Assembly: GCA_016193395.1 (NCBI GenBank)
Contig: JACPSH010000043.1
Coordinates: forward strand, 1 to 63,755
Length of the DNA: 63,755 nt
Reading direction: 5' to 3'
Source: Gammaproteobacteria bacterium
GTDB taxonomy: Bacteria > Pseudomonadota > Gammaproteobacteria > Eutrophobiales > Eutrophobiaceae
Made by a program: the position numbers and the translations under genes
The notes under the pieces: generated by a model
Seen by the model: the letters and a program-made list of their open reading frames with translations, nothing else
What the model was told of the DNA's origin: nothing
Databases searched by the model: none
Shown here: piece by piece, positions 1 to 7,171 of the stretch
Layout of the letters: each line of letters starts with the position of its first letter
Numbering within the stretch: position 1 is the stretch's first letter

Positions 1-56
1 CCCGGCGCCGCCCCGGCCTATCTGGCCGCGCGTTGATCCACGGCCGCCGGAAAAAC

Positions 57-72
57 TGGCGCGCCCGGCAGG
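57..72. repeat. 16-bp copy of the tRNA-Arg 3' end (possible outer attachment site)
   Basis: The 16 bases TGGCGCGCCCGGCAGG are identical to the start of the 47-bp repeats at 881-927 and 6207-6253, i.e. to the CCA end and acceptor/T-arm side of the tRNA-Arg gene on the minus strand. The match stops after 16 bp. It could be a decayed attachment site of a second element that brought in higBA, or a chance match. Around it (1-146) I see no gene. A GGGGTCAGG motif near 85 resembles ends of REP-type repeats. Confidence 0.4.
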
Positions 73-146
73 GCGAGCCGGATTTGGGGTCAGGTCTTGA
101 ATTCGCACATTGCGATATTTATTGATCCTTTGAACCTTGCGAAAAT

Positions 147-521
147 TCAGGCTGCGGCACCTCTGACGGTGGGCCTGATCAGGCTTTCCGCAGGAATTCC
201 GAGATCGTTGTGCAGGCGCCAGATCATCTTCAATGTCAGCGGGCGCCTGCGGGCGAGAATCTCGTAAACACGATTGACCCGGCCGATCATCGGCTCCAGG
301 TCTTTTGGCGTCAGCCCTTTCTGCTCCATGTGGAACTTGATCGCCTCGACCGGATCGGGCAGATCCAGGGGATAGTGTTTGCTCTCGTAGGCCTCCACCA
401 ACGTAACAAGCAGGTCCAGCCGCTCACCGGCTGGCGTGTTGGGCCGGGCACCCATCAGATTCTCGATTTCCTTGAGTGCCGCCCGATACGCTGTCTTTGT
501 CTTGAGTGTTCTGATTTCCAT
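147..521 (-). CDS. higA: HigA-type antitoxin
   Basis: This is probably the antitoxin of a type II toxin-antitoxin pair: it would bind and neutralise the HigB ribonuclease and repress the operon. The C-terminal half (from about residue 55) has the HigA-family layout, with a segment resembling VEAIKFHMEQKGLTPKDLEP followed by an XRE-like helix-turn-helix ending near the C-terminus. An in-frame ATG exists at 572, but that would overlap the toxin gene; the ATG at 521 gives MEIRTLKT and follows the toxin stop by 13 bp, the usual higB-higA order. Both genes lie on the minus strand, toxin first. Assignment is by family resemblance read by eye. Confidence 0.8.
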   Translation of the reverse strand: MEIRTLKTKTAYRAALKEIENLMGARPNTPAGERLDLLVTLVEAYESKHYPLDLPDPVEAIKFHMEQKGLTPKDLEPMIGRVNRVYEILARRRPLTLKMIWRLHNDLGIPAESLIRPTVRGAAA

Positions 522-534
522 GATCGGCTTCTGT

Positions 535-837
535 TCAGATGTTCTGCGCATCGATCTTGTCATAGCGGGCATGAGTGCCGATGAAGCGAATATAGACGAC
601 GCGGTAAGGGTAATTTATCCATACAACCAGCCGGTATTTGTTGCCGGCAATGTTGAACACAACCCGACCGTCCTTAAGGATGCTGGCGCTGCGAAAGTCC
701 TGTTTCACATCTGCCGGCGACGACCAGTCCGCCTTCAATACGTACCGATACCAGGCCAGCATCGGCTCTTTCGCGTCAAGGTGCTCCGGGCTGCTTTCCC
801 AGAATGCTTTGAGTGTCGCCAACGCGATGACCCGCAC
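535..837 (-). CDS. higB: HigB-type toxin (mRNA interferase)
   Basis: About 100 residues, the normal size for HigB of the RelE superfamily, which cuts mRNA on the ribosome. Family features are visible: an N-terminal VRVIALATLKAFWE, a central SASILKDGRVVFNI, then the strongly conserved NKYRLVVWINYPY and VYIRFIGTHARYDKI. The open frame extends up to 873, but the GTG at 837 makes the protein start at VRVI, where HigB proteins begin, so I prefer it. It is followed by the antitoxin gene with a short gap. The pair sits between two tRNA-derived repeats (57-72 and 881-927), which suggests transfer. Confidence 0.82.
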   Translation of the reverse strand: MRVIALATLKAFWESSPEHLDAKEPMLAWYRYVLKADWSSPADVKQDFRSASILKDGRVVFNIAGNKYRLVVWINYPYRVVYIRFIGTHARYDKIDAQNI

Positions 838-880
838 TGCTGAAGTATAGTCCCATTCTGGGACTAATGGCAATCAGAAG

Positions 881-927
881 AATGGCGCGCCCGGCAGGAC
901 TCGAACCTGCAACCCTCGGGTTCGAAG
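881..927. repeat. attL: 47-bp copy of the tRNA-Arg 3' half
   Basis: The 47 bases from AATGGCGCGCCC to GGTTCGAAG are identical to 6207-6253. They cover the tRNA from its CCA end through the T-arm and variable region into the anticodon loop, and identity ends at the anticodon loop, a typical crossover position for tyrosine integrases. What follows (GCTACGCGG) no longer folds as a tRNA, so this is the distal attachment site of the element ending at 6253 and not a second tRNA gene. Confidence 0.92.
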
Positions 928-1068
928 GCTACGCGGCGCTAATGTGGTTCAACAGAATCAACACCTTGCAACGCTCGCCGTTTGGTTTGGTTAGTCTACG
1001 AGACAGTAAATTAGTGGCGGGAAACCAGAGAATGGTACGGCGGGGCTACGTAAGGGATGGGCTCAATC

Positions 1069-1851
1069 TTAGTCCGGCGTCTTCTGTGGTATGGCCAACC
1101 GTATGAAGATTCCTGTGAGGTATACAAAAGATTCCACTTCTCCTTCGGACAACGTGCTGCGGGGTTTGGACTCGCCTGGTGCATGACGATATCTACATCC
1201 AAAGTCGATGTATTGGGCCAGAATCTTTTTGAATTGATCGGCGCAGCGAATTGTGGAAATGAAGGAATCACGGTTCGCTGATAGGTCCATATCTCGCCCG
1301 GTAATGATTTTTGCCAGTGCCTCAAGTGCTTCGTGCATGTCCGTTATAACATCGGAATATAGTTCTGGGCGTTGAGAAGCTGAGAGGAAGTGGTTGAGGC
1401 CTTTTTCAAATGGCTCCAAGACAGAATTAAGCTTTTTGGCGCGAAGCCAATGTAAAGGATCGTTTACAAGAGCTTTGTCCAGCAGTAGAGCTCCCGTTCT
1501 GTAGAAATGGCCATTGGCCCATTGGATACCAATGTCCGTTTCTGAGAGTTTCAGAACACGCTCGATATCCTTTGCGAAATATTGCTGGTAGTAGGCCTGC
1601 AGGGCGAAGAAGAAGGCTTCGAGCGCCTTTAGCACAGTAAAGAAGTCCTCTCCAACTTGGGTCGAGAGGCTCACACCGCTTTGATAAGGCTCTCCGAGCG
1701 CTGTCATAGTGTAGCGGGAGGCTAGGTATCTTAGGTTGTCGGGTAAGCCGAAGAGGAAGGAAGTAAATATTTCATTATGAACTCGATTGACAAAGCGGCG
1801 CCTAGCCTCGGTACGGTCAACTGGGATGTCAAAGCGGGACTCGAAGTTCAC
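1069..1851 (-). CDS. Uncharacterised HEPN/AbiJ-like protein, third gene of the defence-like module
   Basis: About 260 residues, mostly helical. I do not recognise a named family for the N-terminal two thirds. The C-terminal part (HEALEALAKIITG, then a helix, then FGCRYRHAPGES, then a final helix) has the layout of the C-terminal HEPN region found in AbiJ-like abortive-infection proteins, including an Arg-x-Arg-His cluster at about residues 220-223. The open frame continues to 1947, but a GTG at 1851 lies 7 bp after the stop of the preceding gene and avoids an 89-bp overlap, so I take it as the start. It is co-directional with the HEPN and DUF262 genes and probably co-transcribed. Codon use is AT-richer than chromosomal neighbours. 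A role in phage defence is inference. Confidence 0.6.
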   Translation of the reverse strand: MNFESRFDIPVDRTEARRRFVNRVHNEIFTSFLFGLPDNLRYLASRYTMTALGEPYQSGVSLSTQVGEDFFTVLKALEAFFFALQAYYQQYFAKDIERVLKLSETDIGIQWANGHFYRTGALLLDKALVNDPLHWLRAKKLNSVLEPFEKGLNHFLSASQRPELYSDVITDMHEALEALAKIITGRDMDLSANRDSFISTIRCADQFKKILAQYIDFGCRYRHAPGESKPRSTLSEGEVESFVYLTGIFIRLAIPQKTPD

Positions 1852-1858
1852 GGAATTT

Positions 1859-2503
1859 CTATGCGATCTGGGTCGCAAGGGAACTGAATTCTGAAGCGAG
1901 TCGCTCAAGCCACCGGACGGCGGGCAAAGCGGAAGGGTCAAAGTCACGTAGAAACTTTCCTGGCCGCCCGCCTTGATATCTCTTCCCAGTAATTGTCATC
2001 GTGGCAATATCAAATTTGTCGCGGGCGTGCTTCTGAGAGTGAGCGATTCGATGACGGACTGCCGCTAGATTCTCGAGGTGGGCCGAATTCGATTGGAGGA
2101 TCGTCTCGATTGTGGATGTTTGGAAGTGCTTGTGAGCCCTAGATGCAACCTTGGTGGGGTCGTGCCACAAGACAAAGCTGCTTTTGCCTAAGAGCGCTGC
2201 CTGAGCCTTCGCCAAGCTGGTATGAAAGCTGTCTCGAGGCTTAAGTACAGGGCGGCCAAGCGGACTAGTATAACCGCACATATACCTCAAGAAGACTTCT
2301 TCAAGATAGGACTCCCAACTCACAAAAATGCGCAGATATGCCATTTCGTATAACGCCTCAAGACGCGCGAGAGTGAGTAGTTTCTTCGTACCGGAAGCGG
2401 GATGAGATTCGAGTCTTGCGATTTCACCCATCTCCGCAATCTTGAGGGCGTCGGAAATGCGCGCGCTCAGCGCTGGTCGCAAATCCGGCATGTGCCGTGA
2501 CAC
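1859..2503 (-). CDS. HEPN-domain protein (putative RNase, MAE_28990-like)
   Basis: About 214 residues, all-helical. Near residues 148-156 it carries AAVRHRIAHSQ, the Arg-x4-His motif that forms the active site of HEPN ribonucleases. The upstream helix FVSWESYLEEVFLRYMCGY is the kind of N-terminal helix seen in the MAE_28990/MAE_18760 and RiboL-PSP-HEPN groups. The start is either GTG 2503, directly abutting the DUF262 stop at 2504, or ATG 2491. The DUF262 gene is immediately upstream and the third module gene downstream, so the three likely form one operon. By family knowledge HEPN proteins are toxins or defence effectors that cut RNA; the target here is unknown. Confidence 0.7.
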   Translation of the reverse strand: MSRHMPDLRPALSARISDALKIAEMGEIARLESHPASGTKKLLTLARLEALYEMAYLRIFVSWESYLEEVFLRYMCGYTSPLGRPVLKPRDSFHTSLAKAQAALLGKSSFVLWHDPTKVASRAHKHFQTSTIETILQSNSAHLENLAAVRHRIAHSQKHARDKFDIATMTITGKRYQGGRPGKFLRDFDPSALPAVRWLERLASEFSSLATQIA

Positions 2504-3562
2504 TTATCTAGAAAAAGCGTGGCGATAGAGGGTATTCAGTCTTGTGGCTCGGGGCCTTATATTGTCGGTCTGTCGCAGACATGCAGTAACGAATCCCGAA
2601 TAGGTCGCCGGGACCCTCAAACCATCTTTGGCGAAATCGATCTTTTCGGACAAGCTCAGAACGGCATCTCGGAGAGATTCGCGGTTCGTTGCGGACAAGA
2701 CTTTTCGCGGGCTCGTCGGCCGGAAAGTCGGTAGCCCAAAGCGACGATGATAAATAGCGCAAAATAGCGTATAGAGCATGGGGGGACGCCTGAATGCGCT
2801 TTCCTTTAGCTGGTCCTGGAGCGCGTCGTTTACGTCATTAACTACCTCGCGAAACCGTTTCTCAAGAGTCTGCCTTTCCCTAAAAGCGTCGTCGTAAGAA
2901 TCGTAATATCTGTCAATCGATTTCTTCTTATCTTGCATTCCGTCTAAGAATGCGATCAATAGCTCGCTTACAAACTCAACCTCCAACATGCGCGCGATAT
3001 TGAGCTCCGTAAAAATCTTGTGTCTTCGCCAAAACTCAAGATGCTCTAAGGCAAGGTTGTAGGCTGTTTGCTTGAACGTTCCGAAATATCGGCCATTTCG
3101 AAGCTCCTGAGCGTTTAGTGGCACGCTATACGTATTTAGGCGTGCGAACACTTCGAGTACCTCAAGGTCGGACACCCCATGGAATATTTCTACTGAGAAC
3201 GTGTATGCATTGATTCTGTCCCGCTCAACCTTACTTAGTTGCTCATATGTCTTGCGTGCCCAAGGAGCGTTGAGCGTGGGCGAGAGGCGATAGTGCCCAT
3301 TGATAAAGTCTAGTACGGCAGATATGCGCTGTTGGCCGTCAATAACTTCACGGATAAGCCTGTTTTTAGCAGGGGACTGCACGTGGCGCATATAGATCGG
3401 CGGCACTGGCAGCTCTCTTAAAAGGCTGTCTATGAAGTATGAACGCGCGGATGACTTCCAAACTCCGCGGCGTTGAAACTTTGGAGTCAACGACAGAGAA
3501 GCTGAAGCGGCCCATTCCGCGAAATCTGAAGGTGTGTAAACCGAACGATCAGGCTTTGGCAT
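2504..3562 (-). CDS. DUF262 domain protein (GmrSD/ParB-like NTPase-nuclease fold)
   Basis: A 352-residue protein whose N-terminal domain is the DUF262 fold. LTPKFQRRGVWK is followed by VIDGQQRISAVLDFI at about residues 73-88, and the DGQQR motif is the signature. A second conserved block, VFARLNTYSVPLNAQELRNGRYFG (quoted in two parts: VFARLNTYSVPLNAQE and LRNGRYFG), follows. DUF262 is the GmrS half of type IV modification-dependent restriction enzymes, and it also occurs in stand-alone defence genes. The GmrD-type DUF1524 HNH domain is absent: the C-terminus lacks an HxxP pattern. The start has GAGG about 7 nt before ATG 3562. It leads the three-gene minus-strand module, and is AT-rich compared with the chromosome. 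Confidence 0.8.
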   Translation of the reverse strand: MPKPDRSVYTPSDFAEWAASASLSLTPKFQRRGVWKSSARSYFIDSLLRELPVPPIYMRHVQSPAKNRLIREVIDGQQRISAVLDFINGHYRLSPTLNAPWARKTYEQLSKVERDRINAYTFSVEIFHGVSDLEVLEVFARLNTYSVPLNAQELRNGRYFGTFKQTAYNLALEHLEFWRRHKIFTELNIARMLEVEFVSELLIAFLDGMQDKKKSIDRYYDSYDDAFRERQTLEKRFREVVNDVNDALQDQLKESAFRRPPMLYTLFCAIYHRRFGLPTFRPTSPRKVLSATNRESLRDAVLSLSEKIDFAKDGLRVPATYSGFVTACLRQTDNIRPRATRLNTLYRHAFSR

Positions 3563-3717
3563 ATCGCTACCTCACTGACAATAGAACGAAAAGAATGCGC
3601 TGGAACATATGTGTAAGCAAGAACAAGCCGCCATGGGTAAGCGGAAACTCAAGAGGGGTTGTCGGGCCTCCCCCAGCAGCATACGATGACGGCCTCCCCA
3701 CACTTTGGGCTAGCGCG

Positions 3718-4035
3718 ATGACTCAGAAGGAAGAACGGGAAATGATAGCTCGGGCGATCAAGGAGTTCTCCGGGGACCTGACTACCCTAGAAGGGGCAAT
3801 TGGAGCCTACTTCACCGGAAAGGAGTTAGGCTGGAAGCCGATGCTTCTGGTTCATGAGAAGCGAACCATCAAGAAATACGAAGGCATTCTGCGCGTCAGT
3901 TTCCGCGAAGTGCACCCCGAGGAAGGGCCGCTGGCGAAGAAATCCCTAGCCTGGCGAGCCTCTCAGAAAATCTCCAACTTCTGGAAGGCCGTAAAGGGGG
4001 AAATCCCCGGTATCCGGTCCCCGGAGCTGCAGTAG
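3718..4035 (+). CDS. Small hypothetical protein of the element
   Basis: About 105 residues beginning MTQKEEREMIARAIKEFSGD. A longer open frame begins at 3439 but would run antisense through the DUF262 gene start, so the internal ATG at 3718 is preferred. The protein is basic in the C-terminal half, with an LVHEKRTIKKYEGILRVSF segment. I do not recognise the family. It precedes the hairpin and rep gene on the same strand and may belong to the replication or control part of the element. Confidence 0.5.
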   Translation: MTQKEEREMIARAIKEFSGDLTTLEGAIGAYFTGKELGWKPMLLVHEKRTIKKYEGILRVSFREVHPEEGPLAKKSLAWRASQKISNFWKAVKGEIPGIRSPELQ

Positions 4036-4242
4036 ACCCATCCTGAGGTTAGGGGCGGTTGACTCGCCCCCAGCCCTCGCCTACCATCTAGGGGGTATGT
4101 ATTCGCCCCTAGCGCAATATCTAGTAGCTCCCGCCCCCAGGGTAGCCCCCGGGACACCTGTGCCGCGCCTAGCGCATCTGAGCGCCCCTGCGTTCATTCC
4201 CGCGCGTGTCCTGGACGCCTCTGGTGCGTGGTGTGGTCCTGC

Positions 4243-4277
4243 GCCCAAGGGGGCGCGCGCAGCGCGCCCCCTTGGGC
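4243..4277. other. Perfect 16-bp inverted repeat with 3-nt loop upstream of rep (candidate replication origin)
   Basis: The arms GCCCAAGGGGGCGCGC (4243-4258) and its exact reverse complement (4262-4277) surround the trinucleotide GCA. It lies 28 bp upstream of the rep start at 4306 in a 270-bp non-coding stretch. HUH Rep proteins commonly nick at a hairpin origin beside their own gene, so this is a plausible double-strand origin or packaging signal. There is no T-run after it, which argues against a simple terminator. The rest of 4036-4305 holds several C-rich GCCCCTAGCGC-like short repeats. Confidence 0.6.
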
Positions 4278-4305
4278 TTGTCTATACAGCGGATAAGTCA
4301 CGTTC

Positions 4306-4959
4306 ATGCGCGGTGCATGGCTCCTGATCCGCGCAGTCGGTCTGGCGCAGACCGAGTACTGCGAAACGCATTACCCGGTGTTCGGGACGGTCACCTATCG
4401 GGATGGGGAGCAGTGGGAGCCGCGCCAGATCACCCGGTTAATGCGTCTGTATCGAGATACCGTCTATCGGCATTCTCGGGGCACGAAAATGCCCTATGTC
4501 TGGGTCATTGAACCGACTAAACGCGGGCGGCCTCACTATCACTACATCGTCTGGATCCCTGACGGCCTGAAAGTCCCGAAGCCGGATCTCGCCGGCTGGT
4601 GGACACATGGCTCCAGCCGCGTTGAGCGTGCACGCAATCCTGCCGGATATTTAGCGAAGTATCTGTGGAAGCCCTGGCCGGTCCCGCTTGATATACCGGG
4701 CCGTGTGCGCCGTTACGCGATCCACGTGCAGAACAAATGGATATCCCGGCATCGCCTGCCGGACTGGTTGCAGTACTACTCCAAGCTTGGGGAGCGGTGG
4801 CGGCGGGTTCCAAAGCACGGCGGCTGGATTTGCATGGATGATGGGCGTTACTTCAGTTCCCCGTGGATTTTCCATAATGGCCAGTTGACCTGGCGTGGCT
4901 GGGAAGCTGAGTGGACTTCCAAAGGGCGTTTTAATTTCGAGCTTTGGTGCTCGCTGTAA
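4306..4959 (+). CDS. Rolling-circle replication initiator (HUH endonuclease, filamentous-phage/plasmid type)
   Basis: The 217-residue protein has the HUH motif as H77-Y-H79 in KRGRPHYHYIVWIP. About 36 residues later come tyrosines Y115 and Y119 in GYLAKYLWK, the expected position of the nicking tyrosine followed by lysine. A preceding FGTVTYRD strand is motif-I-like. These Reps nick a hairpin origin and start rolling-circle replication; they occur in inovirus-like prophages, satellites and small plasmids. The candidate origin hairpin sits just upstream, and the stop overlaps the start of the HTH gene by one base (TAATG), indicating translational coupling. No structural phage genes accompany it. 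Confidence 0.78.
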   Translation: MRGAWLLIRAVGLAQTEYCETHYPVFGTVTYRDGEQWEPRQITRLMRLYRDTVYRHSRGTKMPYVWVIEPTKRGRPHYHYIVWIPDGLKVPKPDLAGWWTHGSSRVERARNPAGYLAKYLWKPWPVPLDIPGRVRRYAIHVQNKWISRHRLPDWLQYYSKLGERWRRVPKHGGWICMDDGRYFSSPWIFHNGQLTWRGWEAEWTSKGRFNFELWCSL

Positions 4960-5285
4960 TGCGGACCCTGAATCTCACTGAAGCGGCCGCGTTGTTGCAT
5001 GTTCATCCCATCACACTTCAGGGTAAAGCAAAGGCCGGAATCATCCCCGGTGCGAAGATCGGACGGCGCTGGGTGTTCGTTGACGTTGATTTGCTGGAAT
5101 ACGTCCGCGCACAATACGGGCCGCGAGCGTTGCAGGGTGACAACCTGGAGGTGAAGCAATGTCACTCTACAAGCGCAAAGACAGTTCCTATTACTGGATT
5201 AAGCTCAGCGTCAATGGACGACGATTACAGAAAAGCACTGGGACTGCCAACAAGCAAAAGGCGAAGGAGTACCACGACCGCATGA
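4959..5285 (+). CDS. Excisionase-like HTH protein
   Basis: The first 65 residues (MRTLNLTEAAALLHVHPITL, then KAGIIPGAKIGRRWVFVDVDLLEYVR) form a MerR/excisionase-type winged helix, matching the helix_turn_helix_17 layout in which A-A-x-L-L-x-V is followed by a G-x-x-I-G-R-R-W strand. Such small proteins bend DNA at att sites and direct excision. It lies between rep and int, starting one base inside the rep stop. The frame runs 127 bp into the integrase gene, so the C-terminal 40 residues (low-complexity, ending in STTTA) may have little function. A Rep-associated repressor is the alternative. Confidence 0.7.
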   Translation: MRTLNLTEAAALLHVHPITLQGKAKAGIIPGAKIGRRWVFVDVDLLEYVRAQYGPRALQGDNLEVKQCHSTSAKTVPITGLSSASMDDDYRKALGLPTSKRRRSTTTA

Positions 5286-6202
5286 AGGCCAGGCTGTGGG
5301 ATGAATCCCGGCTCGGCGTAAAGGCGGTGCACACATGGAACGAGGCGGTTGTGCGCTGGCTGAAGGAAACGGCGCACAAGGCAACGCGCAAGGAGGACAT
5401 CGCGCAATTCCGGCGGCTGGATAGGTTCCTGCGAGGTGTTCCCCTGGGGGAAATCAATCGGGAGATGGTCGATCGGATCAGGGATGCCCGGATGGCGGAA
5501 GGAGTCTCGAACTCAACCGTCAACCGGACTATGGAGAAGGTGCGCGCGGTGCTGCGTCGGGCGTGTGACGAGTGGGAATGGATCGACCGAGTGCCGAAGG
5601 TTCGCATGTTGCCGGAGCCTCAGCACCGCATCCGCTGGCTGACTCAGGACGAAGCCGCGCGGCTGATGGCCGAGCTTCCCCCTCACCTTGCGGCGATGGC
5701 GCGGTTCTCCCTGGAGACCGGGTTACGTCGGAGGAACGTGGCAGAACTCGAATGGTCGCAGTTGGACATGGGACGGCGTACGGGATGGATTCATGCGGAC
5801 CAGGCAAAGGGACGCAAGACGATCCAGTTCCCGTTAACCCCAACCGCGATATTCGTGCTTCATCAGCAGAAGGGAAAGCATCCCCGGTACGTTTTCACTT
5901 ATCGGGGGAACATGGTGAAGCAGCCGAACAGCTGGGCCTGGCGTCATGCCTTGAAGCGTGCCGGTATCGAGAATTTCCGCTGGCACGATCTACGACATAC
6001 CTGGGCGAGCTGGCACATACAGGCGGGCACACCGCTGCATGTATTGCAGGAGCTTGGCGGCTGGAGCTGTGCGGAGATGGTGAGGCGTTACGCGCACCTC
6101 TCCAGTGAACACCTGGCGGCGTACGCTGACCGAATGTCCGAAAGGTCTACGATCCAGCTACGTTTGGTCGGTGAGGAGAAACAGGAACTTGTAAGTGGTT
6201 GA
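5159..6202 (+). CDS. Tyrosine-recombinase integrase of the tRNA-Arg element
   Basis: 347 residues. An N-terminal Arm-binding-like segment (YKRKDSSYYWIKLSVNG) is followed by a SAM-like core-binding domain and a catalytic domain. The catalytic residues are all visible: Arg190 in LETGLRRRNV, His276-x-x-Arg279 in RWHDLRHTW, Trp302 in the GGW position, and Tyr311 in RRYAHLS. It catalyses recombination between element and chromosomal att sites. The gene stops 4 bp before the 47-bp right repeat within tRNA-Arg and is transcribed toward it, which identifies the element's own integrase. It appears intact. Confidence 0.93.
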   Translation: MSLYKRKDSSYYWIKLSVNGRRLQKSTGTANKQKAKEYHDRMKARLWDESRLGVKAVHTWNEAVVRWLKETAHKATRKEDIAQFRRLDRFLRGVPLGEINREMVDRIRDARMAEGVSNSTVNRTMEKVRAVLRRACDEWEWIDRVPKVRMLPEPQHRIRWLTQDEAARLMAELPPHLAAMARFSLETGLRRRNVAELEWSQLDMGRRTGWIHADQAKGRKTIQFPLTPTAIFVLHQQKGKHPRYVFTYRGNMVKQPNSWAWRHALKRAGIENFRWHDLRHTWASWHIQAGTPLHVLQELGGWSCAEMVRRYAHLSSEHLAAYADRMSERSTIQLRLVGEEKQELVSG

Positions 6203-6206
6203 TTGA

Positions 6207-6253
6207 AATGGCGCGCCCGGCAGGACTCGAACCTGCAACCCTCGGGTTCGAAG
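6207..6253. repeat. attR: right copy of the 47-bp repeat, inside tRNA-Arg
   Basis: It is identical to 881-927. Because integration replaced the tRNA 3' half with an identical sequence, the tRNA gene stays functional. Confidence 0.92.
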
Positions 6254-6285
6254 CCCGATACTCTATCCAGTTGAGCTACGGGCGC
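6209..6285 (-). tRNA. tRNA-Arg (anticodon UCG)
   Basis: The minus strand folds as a 77-nt tRNA: acceptor stem GCGCCCG/CGGGCGC, D-arm TAGCTCAACTGGATAGAGTA, anticodon stem TCGGG/CCCGA with loop CTTCGAA (anticodon UCG, reading CGA), T-arm with GGTTCGAGTCC, and an encoded CCA. It is the integration target of the element to its left. Confidence 0.97.
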
Positions 6286-6302
6286 GTGCGGCCAGTTTAA
6301 CA

Positions 6303-6345
6303 GAAGAAAAAACGGGGCCGGAGCCACGCTTCGACTCCGACCCCG
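6303..6345 (-). terminator. Rho-independent terminator after the DUF2145 gene
   Basis: On the minus strand an 11-bp stem, CGGGGTCGGAG paired with CTCCGGCCCCG (one G-U), with an 11-nt loop is followed by TTTTTTCTTCTG. It lies about 30 bp beyond the stop at 6377 and separates this operon from tRNA-Arg. The stem resembles the GGGGTCGGAG repeat also seen at 13521-13550. Confidence 0.75.
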
Positions 6346-6376
6346 TCGCACCCCGAATCGAAGTAGCCGCCCCGGC

Positions 6377-7171
6377 TCAGAGCTGCACCGTCATTACCCG
6401 TTCCGCCAGGCCGTTTGCCTGAAGGTAGTCGGCGATGGTCTGGAAGGTGACGGTCTGGATCGGCCCGCGCTGATCGCCCATCCGCACTTCCGGCATGAAC
6501 AACTGCGCGAAGAGCAGCTTGAAGGGATTCATGCGTATGGTCTGCGCCTTGAAGTGCGCGCGCGTATTCGCCTTCAACTGCTCCACGTCCGTCGTGCCAT
6601 AGATCGCCGCGTTGATGACGTCCAGCACCCACTCGGTGCAGTTCTGGAACCGCGCGTTATACGGGTTCGAGAACGCCGAATAATCCGGAGTGTGCACCAG
6701 GCGGTGATCCCCGGAACTCAGGGTCTCCAGCAGCCGCTGCTGCAGGTCCGGGGTCGGGATCAGCACGCCGGCCTTGAGCACGTGCGAACCGGCCATGAAG
6801 TCGATCGGGAAATCGACCACCAGGTCGCTGACCCGCGGCTCGTCGTCGCGCTGGTACAGGTTGTAGATGGAATAGCCGGGGATCACCCGGCCATCGCCGG
6901 TGCGGATGGACGAGTACACGCCGAAGGACACGTGCGTGAATTCGACCCCCGCAGGCAACTCCTTCGGATCGCGGCCGACGCGCGCGACCAGGAACACCCG
7001 CGCGCCGTTCTCGGCGGCGATGTTCTCGACCTTCTTCGTCAGCAAGATCAGATCCTCTAGCGGCAGCGCCAGCTCCTGCTTCGCCGCGTTCAGGCTGCCG
7101 GCCGACACCGGCACGGCCAGCGTGACACCGAGAGCGATGGCAATGAGTACTGTATGGAGAGGGCGCATCAC
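6377..7171 (-). CDS. DUF2145 exported protein
   Basis: 264 residues with a clear Sec signal (hydrophobic LHTVLIAIALGVTLAVPVSA, cleavage near residue 24). The body matches DUF2145: ENGARVFLVARVGRDPKELP, FTHVSFGVYS, IYNLYQ, and the conserved NCTEWVLDVINAAIYGT near the C-terminal third. The Cys and His of FTH...NCTE recall a papain-like/NlpC arrangement, but catalytic activity is only a possibility. Its ATG overlaps the stop of the small upstream gene by 4 bp, so the two are translationally coupled. Function unknown. Confidence 0.8.
   Translation of the reverse strand: MMRPLHTVLIAIALGVTLAVPVSAGSLNAAKQELALPLEDLILLTKKVENIAAENGARVFLVARVGRDPKELPAGVEFTHVSFGVYSSIRTGDGRVIPGYSIYNLYQRDDEPRVSDLVVDFPIDFMAGSHVLKAGVLIPTPDLQQRLLETLSSGDHRLVHTPDYSAFSNPYNARFQNCTEWVLDVINAAIYGTTDVEQLKANTRAHFKAQTIRMNPFKLLFAQLFMPEVRMGDQRGPIQTVTFQTIADYLQANGLAERVMTVQL

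Larger units (their letters stand above)
881..6253. mobile_element. 5.4-kb integrative element in tRNA-Arg with Rep, Xis-like protein, Int and defence-like cargo
   Basis: The boundaries are the 47-bp direct repeats at 881-927 and 6207-6253. The integrase gene (5159-6202) stops 4 bp before the right repeat and points at it, as usual for tRNA islands. Upstream of it come a small HTH protein (excisionase-like), an HUH Rep with a strong hairpin (4243-4277) and a small unknown gene. The left half holds three minus-strand genes (1069-3562) that are clearly more AT-rich than the surrounding chromosome. No capsid, secretion or conjugation genes are present, so the element is either a satellite mobilised by a helper or a plasmid-like integrative element. 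Confidence 0.88.

Noticed and set aside
881-958. A second tRNA-Arg gene
   Set aside because: Only the 3' half (47 bp) matches; the 5' half is absent, so it is an attachment-site duplication.
4243-4277. Simple transcription terminator
   Set aside because: No T-run follows on either strand, and its place just upstream of Rep fits an origin better.
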